From Simmondsia chinensis (Eukaryota; Streptophyta; Magnoliopsida; Caryophyllales; Simmondsiaceae), in assembly GCA_018398585.1 (NCBI GenBank), contig JAGTTD010000018.1, positions 7,137,501 to 7,201,500 on the forward strand: DNA of 64,000 nucleotides, written 5' to 3'. The notes under the pieces were generated by a model, which was given only the letters and a program-made list of their open reading frames with translations, ran no database searches and was not told where the DNA came from. Shown in pieces: positions 23,030 to 33,275 of this stretch. How positions within the stretch are numbered: position 1 is the first letter of the stretch; every line of letters begins with the position of its first letter. Position numbers and translations under genes: made by a program.

Positions 23030-24956
23030 TGTTGAAATTGGTGTCCAAAAAACCTAATTACTTAGTTTTAAGTAAATGAAATTGTTTTATTTATTTATTT
23101 TCTAAATAAGTTTTACTTGTTAGATAAGCATGTGATTATTTTTCTAAAACGCTTTATGAGATGGACATTGTCCAAGATAAAGTGTCAAGTTTGGTTTAAG
23201 TGGTCAATAAGACTGAACCACATATGGACTTAGATCAACTAATGATATGTTGTCAATGTATATGTTCATAGTCAGTGATGAGTTTGGACAACTTGTCTGA
23301 TAAGATTATAATATGATACTTTTGATGACTTGTCTTGGTCCTGTGAATAGCGATCCAAAAGTATTATATTGGTGTTGTCTATATGATTAGAACACTAAGC
23401 AAGACCACCTGAATTAGTTGTCTCTCTACTGCTATCAGAAATAATTAATTCTATAAAACGATAACTCTAAATCATGGAAATAATATGAACTGTGCGTGGA
23501 TTGTTCGTTGCATTAATGTACCAAAAGGACTGGTCAAAGTTGGTTGGCCTATATCTTAAGTGTGTTGGGTAAAGGCATGAAGTGTAGCGAGAATAGTTGT
23601 TTTACGTGGAATCTATAATCTCTAAAGAGATAAGGATGTCTCCTAGTTGATTCGCATACATACGAACAGGTTTGAGAAACTTTGGCCAAAGTATTCCATA
23701 TGTTTGATATTTGGAATTAATATTGAAATTATTTTCTATATTATTGAATTGTTCGAGAAGGGCGAGTCAGGAACTATGGTTAAAGATGAGAGGAATTTAA
23801 CGATAATAGTTAAAGCTATTTTTCTCCATGGATATCCAATAGAGGGGTTGATTGTTACAATGAAAGTCATTTGGGAATCACTAAATAAATATATTAGAGT
23901 GCAGTAATATTTATTTATTGAAATTAAATATTACTAAATGATAATTAATGTTATCAAGTTTTAATAATTAGATTTGATCCATTTGGAGCTATAATTAAAT
24001 TGTCCTTGAGGTCCCTCTGCAAGCCTTTAAAAGTACACTGGTTGAAAATATTTGAAATGAATTCATAAGATGAATTATTTGTTCATAGGATGAATAAATT
24101 AATTTTGTTAAACATAATTCATGAGATGAATTATATATTCATAAGATGAATAAATTAATTTTACCAAATAGTATATTTCATGAGATGGATTTATACAAGT
24201 GGGATTTAAAAAAAATAAGAAAAGGATGAACTGCACAGCCCTTCGCATGCAATGCGCACGTAGGGGTGCAGCTAAGAAGGAGAGAAGCGGACTCGTGTCG
24301 TACAAGCGCCTGTCTCAATTAAAAAAAATTACCCGTCGCTAACGTCATGGTGACATCAGCGACTGGGTACCTTCACGCTTAAAAAATGCATGCTTGCTGA
24401 CATTATGGTAATGTTAACAGGTGCAACTTATTTGTTTATAAATATGGCTTTTGGCCGTAAGTTTGAATGTGTATTTTCTAGGTTTTAGAACCTAGTTTTC
24501 TCCCGCGATTAAAACCCTAAAATTGCTTTAGGGGTTTTCTAAATTTATGTTTAGCATAATTTTTTTGAAAATTTATTTTTCAGAAAGATTAAAAGGAAAC
24601 ATTTTGTTCCAAAATTTTTCCTCAACTAAATACTTTGGGAGATCACACTCCGAATATCAAGGGGTCATTGCCGAGAAGATCTCACAGTCTTAATGATTCC
24701 TCCCGGGCAACAATTGCAGCTTATAATACAAGTTCTTTTGTTAACCTTTCTTTTAAATCTTTCTTTTAATTTTTCATAGTTTTATTTATGCTTTCACTTT
24801 AATATTTATTATGCTTAGATATTGCATGTTCGTTATGTTTATATTAGTATAAAGGTCCTTTAGATTTAAAATTAAAGAATTATAAAGTCATTTCCGCTGC
24901 TCCTGATCAAACCAGTTTAGGAAAAATTTAGTTTCCGAAATTAAATTTTCCCAACA
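23030..24956 (+). repeat. Solo LTR of about 1.9 kb inside the T2 LTR
   Basis: 1927 bp with perfect inverted ends TGTTG...CAACA, inserted in the T2 LTR, which resumes on both sides with no missing sequence. A TATA box TATAAATA at 24437-24444 is followed by about 500 bases of R/U5-like sequence. There is no internal region, so this is a solo LTR left by LTR-LTR recombination. The flanks (GCTTA and TTTAT) are not a clean duplication. The family is not assigned. Short ORFs inside carry no recognisable domain. Confidence 0.7.
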
Positions 24957-25287
24957 TTTATTCCGTCACTATAACTGCCACTTTAGTTATGTCTATATCT
25001 TTTACTATATATATATATATATCAAAACATCCACAAAAAAAAAAAAAAATTTAAAAAGTCTCCTTAATTGGAGCACAAGTAGAATCTACAATAGTTGCAA
25101 ATAGAAGTCGGATTCACAAGAAGCGCCCATCCCTTTTCCTCGAGAAAGTGTTTGGTTGAGGTCAAACATGTGTGGTCTAGAATTCAGGCTCACTCCCACA
25201 TTGCTGAGAGTCCCTTTTTGCATGTCTGATTGATTTGTATTTACGGCGCCACACACACACACACTAAGTAAACAAAAAGTGCAAACA

Positions 25288-25479
25288 CATATGCATCGAA
25301 TTTCCACTTGAAAAGGAACATAGGTGATAGTGTGTCACAGGCCGAAATCGCTAAGATTATAGATACTGTGATGTTTTTAGTCGAATTGCACCTTTACTGA
25401 TATTACCTATCTCGTTCGTAGATCAAGTCATTATACCTGTAATCTAAGTCATGAGCTATGTTAGAGGGATAATGTGATG
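25288..25479. other. Unassigned spacer
   Basis: No coding or repeat signal beyond a short AC run before 25265. It is probably decayed upstream copia pol, since copia RNase H begins right after it. Confidence 0.3.
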
Positions 25480-25913
25480 CCAATGGAGTATGTGATGGTG
25501 ATGAAATGAATTCTACTAGTGGCTATATTTTTCTGCTTACCAATGGCGTTGTGTCTTATAAATCTTGTAAACAGATTTACATTGCTAAATTCGGTATGGA
25601 ATTTGAGTTTATTGCTCTAAAAATGGCAGTTCTAAAAGTTGAATGGCTGAAAAATGTGGGGAGACATTCCATTATAGAGGAAGCCCAGGCCATCGATCTC
25701 GATGCACTCTGACTCACTTGTGGCCATTGGAATGGCATAAAGTGAGGTGTTTGATGGCGAATGCGGGCATATTGGCCTAAGGAATGGTGTCGTAAGGCAC
25801 CTGATTGAAAACAATGTGGTCTCGCTCAAGTTCGTAAGGAGTGAGAAGAATCTGGTGGATCTCCTCACTAAGGCCTTTTTAAGAAGGCAGTGTGTGATAC
25901 AACAAAGGGAGTA
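25480..25913 (+). pseudogene. Ty1/copia RNase H fragment
   Basis: Reads GVCDGDEMNSTSGYIFLLTNG, then VVSYKSCKQ, then after a frame change CGHIGLRNGVVRHLIENN, KFVRSEKNLVDLLTKAF. This is the C-terminal RNase H of copia pol (compare the usual STSGYVF, AVSWKS and NLADPLTK blocks). RT and everything upstream is missing. 25914-26190 and 31947-32160 are the matching 3' untranslated or LTR sequence, split by element E. Confidence 0.8.
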
Positions 25914-26195
25914 GTTTGTGTCTTGATCTTAGTGGATACCCATATTGCAAGTTATTCTCGATGTTCAATGGGTCAACGAAGCCAATGTTGGAAAAGTTGT
26001 GAATAAGCCACCCTAGCCCCTTCAGAAATAATGTTATTTTATGGCTTATGCATTTGTTAAATATATCATGATGTGAAAATAAATCTACTACTTTTCTTAA
26101 TGTCTATAGCTTTTTTGGTAGTATGAAGCAACACACTTGATGACTCATTTGCCATGGTGCTGAGGATGAGTTTAAAGCTCTTAATGGTGCCAATA

Positions 26196-26629
26196 TGTTA
26201 TGATCTGAAGTTGATCCAAAGAGCATTAATTCATGTAGCTGCTATTTTTGTTATTGTTTTGTAATTCTGTAATAAGCTTAGTGAAGTGTTGCGTTTTATC
26301 TTTGCTTTGTTATGTCTCTAGCTAGTGGTTGGTGCCTAGAGGTTGTATTAGGTGGTTAAGTCGGTTATTGGTCAAGCTTTGGTCAATATTTGCTGCCTGG
26401 GTTTAGTTAGTCGGTTAAGGCTTGGTCTCTATGCAATGTACTTAGATCAAGTATAAGTAGCTCAATCTTTGTAAAATCATTCATTCGATCAAATATACAA
26501 ACTATCTCTTTGAGATATTTTTCTCTTTCTCATCTAACTTTCTCTATTACCTCATCTCCTTCACTTCTTTTCACTTCTATACTCTCTCTTTCACAATGTT
26601 AATCTTCTAGATCATCTAGAAGTTTAACA
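26196..26629 (+). repeat. 5' LTR of element E
   Basis: 434 bp, TGTTATGATC...AGTTTAACA, with AAGTATAAGTAG as TATA-like box near 26448 and a pyrimidine-rich U5. Confidence 0.9.
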
Positions 26630-26734
26630 ATTGGTATCAAAGCCTCGTTGTAGGCTATCGTTTAGTTTAATTGTTTCAATTGGAATTGTATTCATATCAA
26701 AATTCTCTTTTCTACATCGCAAGGACTGAGAATC

Positions 26735-28735
26735 ATGGCAGGAGGTGTTACAGCAAGGTCAGGTGTTGCAAAGGCTGTAGCAAGTCCATCCTATGCTGAG
26801 GTTGTTGGTGCTAGTGCTACAACCGATCTGGAAGTTGTGACATCAGCTCAATTAAGCTTGCAATTGAAAGATTTGTTAGTGCATATACGACAGTCACAAA
26901 ATGAAGTGGTGCAAGATCTGGATCAAAAGTATGAGACATGAATTGCTCAACACTCTGGGCAAGTTGAAGAAAAGATTGTTGATCGAGTTAATCCACAAGC
27001 ATTGGAGGTTGAAGAAAAGATGGCTGATTGATTTAATCAACAAATGCAGAGGTTTGAAGAGAGATTTGATGGGATACGCGATCAATTCAAGGGACAGAAT
27101 GTGCCTCCTGTTCCAGAGCCTTTGCTACCTGCCAGTATGTTGCATACAAATCAACAGATGAGACCTTCGGAAGATGTGAATCATCAAATGCCTAATGTGG
27201 CAGTTAGATCTCATGATCGAGCTCCAGTAGCTGAAGCTAGAGTGCAAGATCGAACTCAAGAAGTTGAGGTAACTACAGAGCACAGGATCAGTCACTTAAT
27301 CCAGCTCATTCACGATATGCAAGTATGAATTCAAGACAGAGCGATCATCCTTCTGATCCAGCAAGTCATCTGAGATCTACCAGCTTGAATGTGGAACAAT
27401 TGGATCGGCCACCTGATCAGTGGCAACAGCAACGTTCAGGGAGTAATGCTGCAACATCCAATAACAGAAGTAATGGTTATAGGCAGCCAAGAGTTCAGAT
27501 TGATCTGTTTGATGGAAAGCAACCTCATTCTTGGTTGAGAAGGTGCAATCGTTATTTTCACTTCTACCACATTGATGAGGCTAAAAAGGTGTAGATAGCT
27601 GCTGTGTATCTCCGTGGAGATCATGAGGTATAGCTGTACAGTTTATTGAAAAGCAATCCTACCCTATCTTGGGCTAATTTTGTGAAATAACTTTGTGAGT
27701 GATATGGTGATGAAGATTATAGTGACATTGTTGATAAATTTAATAAAGTGATACAAGCAACGTATATGAAGGAGTATTTGACAAGGTTTGAGAACCTTAG
27801 AGCTGGCATGATAACTGCTTATCCTCAAGCTACTGAGGCATATTATGTCTCAAGCTTCATTAGTGGTTTGAAGCCCAAAATTAAGAATTTTGTTAAGGCG
27901 GTTGGTCCCAAAACCTTGTCTAAGACTTATGCTAAGGCCAAGCTCTATGAAGCACATTTCTTGCGTCAAATGATGGGACAAGATATAGAGGTAGTGGTTC
28001 TAAACAACATTCAAGACCAATCCAGCGCCTGAAAAGAAAGCTCAAAGGCTTTGCTTCAAGAGCAATTAGCCATATTAGTTTGGGTACAAGTGTAATACAA
28101 AATTCCTCATGACTGTTCAAGGAATCAATGCTAAAGAACCAGTTGACAGTGATGAATCTGAAGCTGAGGGTGACAGTTTAGATTTAGAATGACAAGAGGA
28201 ATTGATTAAGGATGAAGTTGAGATTTCAGTAAAGGCTTTGACAGGTAATAGAGCTCACACTATGATTAGAATCAAAGGAAAGGCATGCAAAAGGTCCTTG
28301 ATTATCTTGATTGATAGCGAAAGCACTCATGGCTTCATTGATCCTAAAGTGGTGAAGAAAGTAGAACATGAGGTGATCAAAACTCATCCCTTAGCAGTGA
28401 CTGTTGCTGATGGGAAGTCCATTTTGACTTAGAACAAGTGCCAGGGGTTTCAGTGGATTATGCAAGACCGTAAGTTTGATTGTGACTTCAGAATACTGCC
28501 TTTGGGTGGATGTGACATGGTTTTGGGTGTAGACTAAATGAGATCCTTCGACCTTGTGATGTTTGATTTTACAAATCTGACTGTGGCATTTGAGATTCAA
28601 GGCTCCAAAGTTGTCTTACAAGGGATGGTAGATCAAGCTCAGTTGCAAGAAATCAGAGGCAATAAGTTAAAAGGAGGATTCAAGAAGAGTGCTTACCACT
28701 GGGTAGGACAATTTTTTTGCTGTATCTCCTACTGA
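26735..28735 (+). pseudogene. gag and protease of element E, broken
   Basis: ATG at 26735 (MAGGVTARSGVAKAV). Stops occur at 26939 and 27028. Gag capsid is at 27325-28032 (WLRRCNRYFHFYHID, EYLTRFENLRAGM, SSFISGLKPKIKNFVKAVG). The zinc knuckle near 28045-28095 is degraded. Protease ILIDSESTHGFIDPK (about 28305-28350) has Gly to Glu in the DSG triad and His-Ser changed after it. VLGVD is followed by a stop at the expected Trp (28536). A TGA in the gag sequence CE-stop-YG (27700) falls at the same codon as in element N. Confidence 0.8.
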
Positions 28736-28736
28736 T

Positions 28737-30000
28737 TTGGGAGACAATCTTCAGCCTGAAGTTAGAGCCTTGAGTGAAGAGTTTGAGGACTTGTTTGAAC
28801 AACCAAAGACATTACCTCCTAAGAGACAGTTGGACCATGCTATTTCTCTTAAGCCAAATTCTGAGCCTGTTAAGCTAAGGCCTTACAAGTATCCTCATGC
28901 TCAAAAGACTGAGATTGAGAGCAGGTAGATGTTGCTTAAGACATGCTTTGTGAGGCCAAGTCACAGCCCATTTGCTTCACCAGTCATCCTGGTTGAGAAG
29001 AAAGATGGTACGGCTAGGATGTGTGTGGACTACCAGCAGCTTAACTCGTTGACAGTGAAAGATAAGTTTGCAATTCCAGTCATAGATGATCTGTTGGATG
29101 AGTTACGTGGAGCTAGTATCTTTTCCAAGCTTGATCTGAGGTAAGGGTATCATCAAATCAGAGTATTGGAGCAAGATGTGTACAAGACTGCTTTTAGGAC
29201 ACATCATGGCCACTTTGAGTTTGTAGTTATGCCTTTTGGCTTAACTAATGCTCCAGCTACGTTCCAAGCAGTAATGAACGAGGTCTTCAAGCAGTTTTTG
29301 AGGAAATTTGCATTAGTTTTCTTCGATGATATTTTGATCTATAGTTCTTCACTTGAAGACCATTTAATGCATCTAAGGGAAGTATTCTTAATCATACGCA
29401 AGCATAAGCTATTTGCAAAATTGACTAAATGTTCTTTTGCTCAGACCCAATTGAAGTACTTGGGCCATGTTATTTCTCAAGAAGGAGTCTCTACTGTTTC
29501 CTCAAAGGTTCAAGCAATGAAAGAGTGGCCTGAGCCTGTGACTTTGAAGTAATTGAGAGGTTTCTTGGGCTTGACTGGTTATTACCGAAAATTTATTACT
29601 GGTTATGGTTCCATAGCCAAATCTTTAACTGATTTGTTGAAAAAAGACTCATTCAAGTGATCAGATAAAGCCTAAGCTGCATTCAAATCCGTGAAAACTG
29701 CAATGTGTGGAGCTCCTGTTTTAGCTATGTTAGATTTTGCTGCTGAGTTCATCTTGGAGACAGATGCTTGTGGGAATGGAATTGGTATTGTTTTATCTCA
29801 AGGAGGTAGGCCAATAGCCTACCTTAGTCAGGCTTTAAGCCCAAAACATTAGGCATTATCCACATATGAGAAAGAATACTTAGCAATCTTGCTAGTTGTG
29901 GATAGAGGGAGACATTACTTGGATGGGCATCGATTTAGGATCAAGACTGATCATCAATGCTTAAAGCACCTTCTTGAACAGAAAATTGTGAAAGGGTTCA
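28737..30000 (+). pseudogene. Reverse transcriptase and RNase H of element E, broken
   Basis: [42 protein letters not shown], then after a stop (29143) the palm [19 protein letters not shown] and the intact catalytic [10 protein letters not shown] (about 29320-29345), thumb and [12 protein letters not shown]. RNase H: FILETDACGNGIGIVLSQGG (29750-29805), YEKEYLAILL, RIKTDHQCLKHLLEQ. The stops at 28926, 29142, 29550, 29658 and 29850 each fit a CAA, CAG or TGG codon changed by one transition. Confidence 0.85.
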
Positions 30001-30010
30001 GAAGAAAGGG

Positions 30011-31586
30011 TTGATGAAGATGTTGGGCCTTGATTATGTCATTGAATACAAGAAAGGAAAAGAAAATGCTGCTGCTAATGCTTTGTCAAGCAGATTAGAG
30101 GAATGTGAGCAAGGTTCTTGTGAAGCAATATCTATGACACTTCCCACTTGGATTGAGAAGGTGTACAAATCCTATGAAGGTGATTCCTTTGCACAGGATT
30201 GCATTACAACATTCAGTGAGAACAGAACAAGTCAGCTTGTTGCAAATGCAGATGTTTCTATGGTGAAGGGTGTCATTCGGTTGAAGGGCAGGTTGTACAT
30301 TGGCTCTTCCACTGATTTGAGGCAGCAGATCATTAGAGCTTCCCATGATTCAGCTTCAGGAGGTCATTCTAGGGTGGAAGGAACCTATCAAGGGCTAAAG
30401 GCTTATTTTAGGTGGTCTGGTATGAAGAAATCAACGACTGAATTCGTGTAAGCTTGTGAAGTTTGCCAACAAACTAAGCTTGGTGATCATAGGTATCAAG
30501 GTTTCCTTCAATCTTTACCTATTCCAGAGGGTGCTTGGCAAAATATAAGCGTGGACTTTATTGAAGGATTGCCAAAATCAGAAGGAAAAGAAGTAATATG
30601 GGTTGTGGTTGATTGGTTTACCAAAGTCAGTCATTTTGTTGGGTTGGCCACACCTGTTACAGCTGAGAAGTTGGCTAGGAGTTTCTTGGATAATATTTAC
30701 AAGCTTCATGGCTTACCACCGTCTATTATTTCAGATCGAGATAGGATCTTTACCAGCCACTTTTGGAGAGAATTGTTCAATCTGGTGGGGACAACATTGG
30801 CTCTTAGCTCATCTTATCATCCCCAAACCGATGGGCAAACTAAAAGAGTAAATTAGTGCATTGTGCAATACCTTAGAAGTATGGTGTTCACTCATTTTAA
30901 GGTATGGAGCAAGTGGTTATCTTTGGCAGAACACTGGTACAACACACATACTCATGCTTCCATTGGGACTACTCCATTCAAAACTCTATATGGTTATGAT
31001 CCTTTAACACCAATGATGCTACAAGGACTGGTGTCATCTGTTCCTAAGGTTACTGATTTAGTGATGCAGAGGAGACAATTGATGCAATTATTGAAAGACA
31101 ATCTTCATCAAGCCCAAGCAAGGATGAAGTTATATGCTGACAAGAAGCGTGTGGACATACATTTTGAGGTTGGAGATATGGTTTATCAAAAATTGCAACC
31201 TTATAGACAAGCAACCATGGCTGTGAGAAAGAATGTGAAGTTGTGTGCAAGGTTTTTTGGGCCTTATAAAATCCTCTAGAAGATTGGCAAAGTGGCTTAC
31301 AAGCTTGATTTACCTCCTAACTCTTTCATTCATCCTATTTTTCATGTTTCATTTCTTAAGAAATAGGCGAAAAAGGGTCATAAAAGTTCACTCCATCCTC
31401 TGGACATTGGCTCAAATGGAGCTCAACTTTTGCAACCTGTTGTTGTGCTTAATTCACGTGAAGTAAAGGTTGCTGACAAATCAATTCAGGAAGTTCTTGT
31501 GCTATGGACTAACTTGGATGAGCATGATGCAACTTAGGAAGAGTTTAAATTTTTGAAGAGTCAATTTCCTTCCTTTCATTCTTGAG
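30011..31586 (+). pseudogene. Integrase and chromodomain-like tail of element E, broken
   Basis: 30011-30451 carries the end of RNase H and the integrase zinc domain (HDSASGGHSRVEGTYQGLKA, then CEVCQQTK after a stop). The catalytic core is 30551-30856 ([51 protein letters not shown]), with the D,D(35)E residues largely readable. The C-terminal domain is 30863-31279, then HPIFHVSFLKK. The tail IQEVLVLWTNLDEHDAT, stop, EEFKFLKSQFPSFHS resembles a chromodomain end. Confidence 0.8.
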
Positions 31587-31614
31587 GACAAGAACATTTT
31601 CAAGAGTGGAGGAT

Positions 31615-31941
31615 TACTATGATCCGAAGTTAATACAAAGAGCATTAAGTCATGTAGCTGCTATTTTTGTTAGTGTTTTGTAATTCTGTAATAAGCTTAG
31701 TGAAGTGTTTCGTTTTATCTTTGCTTTGTTATGTCTCTAGTTGGTGGTTGGCGCCAAGAGGTCGTATTAGGTGGTTAAGTCGGTTATTGGTCAAGCTTTG
31801 GACAATATTGTTATGTCTCTTTGAGATATTTTCTCTCTTACTCATCTAACTTTCTCTAGTATCTCATCTCATTCACTTCTTTTCTTATCTATACTCTCTT
31901 TTTCACAATATTAATCTTCTAGATCATCTAGAAGTTTAACA
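31615..31941 (+). repeat. 3' LTR of element E, internally deleted
   Basis: 327 bp. It matches the 5' LTR except for a deletion of about 107 bp that removes the TATA-like region and primer-side sequence. Its first dinucleotide is TA instead of TG. Outside the deletion it differs from the 5' LTR at about 7% of sites by hand count. Confidence 0.88.
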
Positions 31942-31946
31942 CAATA

Positions 31947-32233
31947 TCCTTCACACAGTGGTGTGGAGCAACACACCTAATGGACTCATCTACAAGGATG
32001 TGGGGATGTTAAATCATCCTTTGTTGAAAGTAAAGGCTTACTCTCTAGAGTGTTCCTGATTACCCAAGAGTCGATTTTGTTTTATTGAGAAGGACCTCAT
32101 ACGTCCAGGTTGTAGAGTGCATTTCAACTAGAGGTCTAGGCTCGACCCTCTTTTTTTTTGTTTATATATATATAATCATTTTGATAAAAAATATAATTAT
32201 AATTTATTGATAAATAATAGAACATGCAGTACA
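31947..32233. other. Copia-derived 3' sequence and AT-rich spacer
   Basis: Continues the copia remnant interrupted at 26190. A segment near 31965-32010 (GAGCAACACACCTAATGGACT) resembles 26128-26170, an imperfect local duplication. A TA run lies at about 32163-32173. No gene is seen. Confidence 0.35.
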
Positions 32234-32440
32234 ATACCATACAACAACAACGACAACAATCCCAGTGCCTCCAGGGCTACCGCATACGCAGGGTCTAGGT
32301 GGGGTAAATGTATGCAGCCTTCCCCCTTCAGAGGGCTACCCTAAAGAGAGGCTGTTTCCGAGGACCCCCAGCCTAAAAATTTGGTCCGCAGCATTAGCCA
32401 AAGCCTGGCAAAAAGGAGAAGCAGCAAATGCATGAGAATA
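32234..32440 (-). repeat. SINE of the (TTG)n-tailed type, minus orientation
   Basis: On the minus strand it reads a body containing GTCCTCGGAAACAGCCTCTC, GGGGGAAGGCTGCATAC and GAGGCACTGGGATTGTTGTC, ending in a TTG repeat (32234-32250). This resembles the 3' half of Au-like SINEs known from several dicot families. The 5' end is lost in a poly-A/T run (32446-32466). A plus-strand relative lies at 40185-40402. No target duplication was found. Confidence 0.55.
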
Positions 32441-32446
32441 GCAACA

Positions 32447-32831
32447 AAAAAAAAAAAAAAAAAAAAGGGCATAGAACACACATAATATGAAGATAAAGAT
32501 AGGGATAGGATAGAGATAAGGGATAGAGACAGAGATGGAGGATATAGAGAAAGAGAATGAGAAAGAGAATGAGAAAGGAATAGGTATCGAGGAAGAGATA
32601 GGGACAAGTAGGCAAGTAGCAAGTATCAGCTTATGATATTCAGAACATAGCCTACAAGCGCCAAGAAAGCCTAGAGCTATTAAAATAACAAATTTATTTT
32701 AAAAAATAAAATGTATTATAACTTGTTAAAAAATACAACTATAACAATATGATAGTGCCATATAAAATTACAAATATATTTTATAAAAGAAAATATATTA
32801 TAAAAAATAGAATTATAACAAGATAAATAAA
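32447..32831. other. Low-complexity spacer
   Basis: Poly-A followed by a purine-rich GAGATAGGGATAGAG-like repeat stretch (32490-32610) and AT-rich sequence. The ORFs here are low-complexity artefacts. Confidence 0.5.
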
Positions 32832-33161
32832 TCAATCTAAACTTGCTATGGTTAGTGCGGTACTCGTAGTGGAGCTAGCGTCATCATCGTCTTCATCGAT
32901 TGATGATTCCAACTTCATACGGTCTTGGTCTTTATCCGCTGCAGCCATCCAGTCCTTCAAGCACACCGACATTTCGAAGGTGGTCAGTGCTAACTTCGAT
33001 CTTTTTGATCCAAGCAATCTACCGCCTGCACTAAAAGCATACTCCAATGTTATTGTAGACACTGGACATGTTGGTATATCGCGTGCTATAGTGGAAAGCA
33101 CGGGATATTGGGTTTCATTTAAATTCCACCATTGCAAAATATCAAAATGTGGAGCCTCTAT
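32832..33161 (-). pseudogene. hAT transposase C-terminal fragment
   Basis: Minus-strand sequence reads HFDILQWWNLNETQYPVLS, IARDIPTCPVSTITLEYAFS, AGGRLLGSKRSKLALTTFE, CLKDWMAA. This is the hAT dimerisation domain (family pattern FDIL.WW..N...YP.LS..A.D.L..PVSTV.SE..FS.GG..L). Only the last 100 or so residues remain. The usual SE is LE here. Upstream catalytic parts and terminal repeats are missing. Confidence 0.8.
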
Positions 33162-33223
33162 CAAGCAGAATTCGATCATAGGTGAATGCATGTACAAAGA
33201 AAGTAGGCAATTATGTGCATTTA

Positions 33224-33275
33224 CTGTACACTGTATACAATTATTGCCATGTGCCATTTTTTGACACTTGGCCTA
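33224..33275 (+). repeat. Inverted repeat arm, left, beside the pararetrovirus fragment
   Basis: The reverse complement of about 34665-34720, including TGTGCCATTTTTTGACACTT against its partner with only a few differences. The right arm precedes a TATA box and looks like viral promoter sequence, so this arm is probably a piece of that promoter in inverted orientation. Confidence 0.75.

Larger units (their letters stand above)
21968..25287 (+). repeat. 3' LTR of T2, interrupted by a solo LTR
   Basis: LTR sequence 21968-23029 and 24957-25287 (about 1.39 kb without the insertion), TGTTTACACC...GCAAACA. Both parts align in order with the 11051-12306 copy. A TATA box TATAAATA at 22439-22446 is followed by a conserved region containing CAATACAAACTTCTTTAAG. 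25006-25049 has an AT repeat and a poly-A run. Confidence 0.75.
26191..31946 (+). mobile_element. Ty3/gypsy LTR retrotransposon E, with target duplication
   Basis: Flanked by a perfect 5-bp duplication CAATA (26191-26195 and 31942-31946). LTRs are 26196-26629 and 31615-31941. The primer site TGGTATCAAAGCC is at 26632-26644. The internal order is gag, protease, RT, RNase H, integrase, chromodomain-like tail. All domains are readable, but stops break them at short intervals. It is related to A and N in gag, protease and the integrase tail. It inserted into a decayed copia 3' end. Confidence 0.9.
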
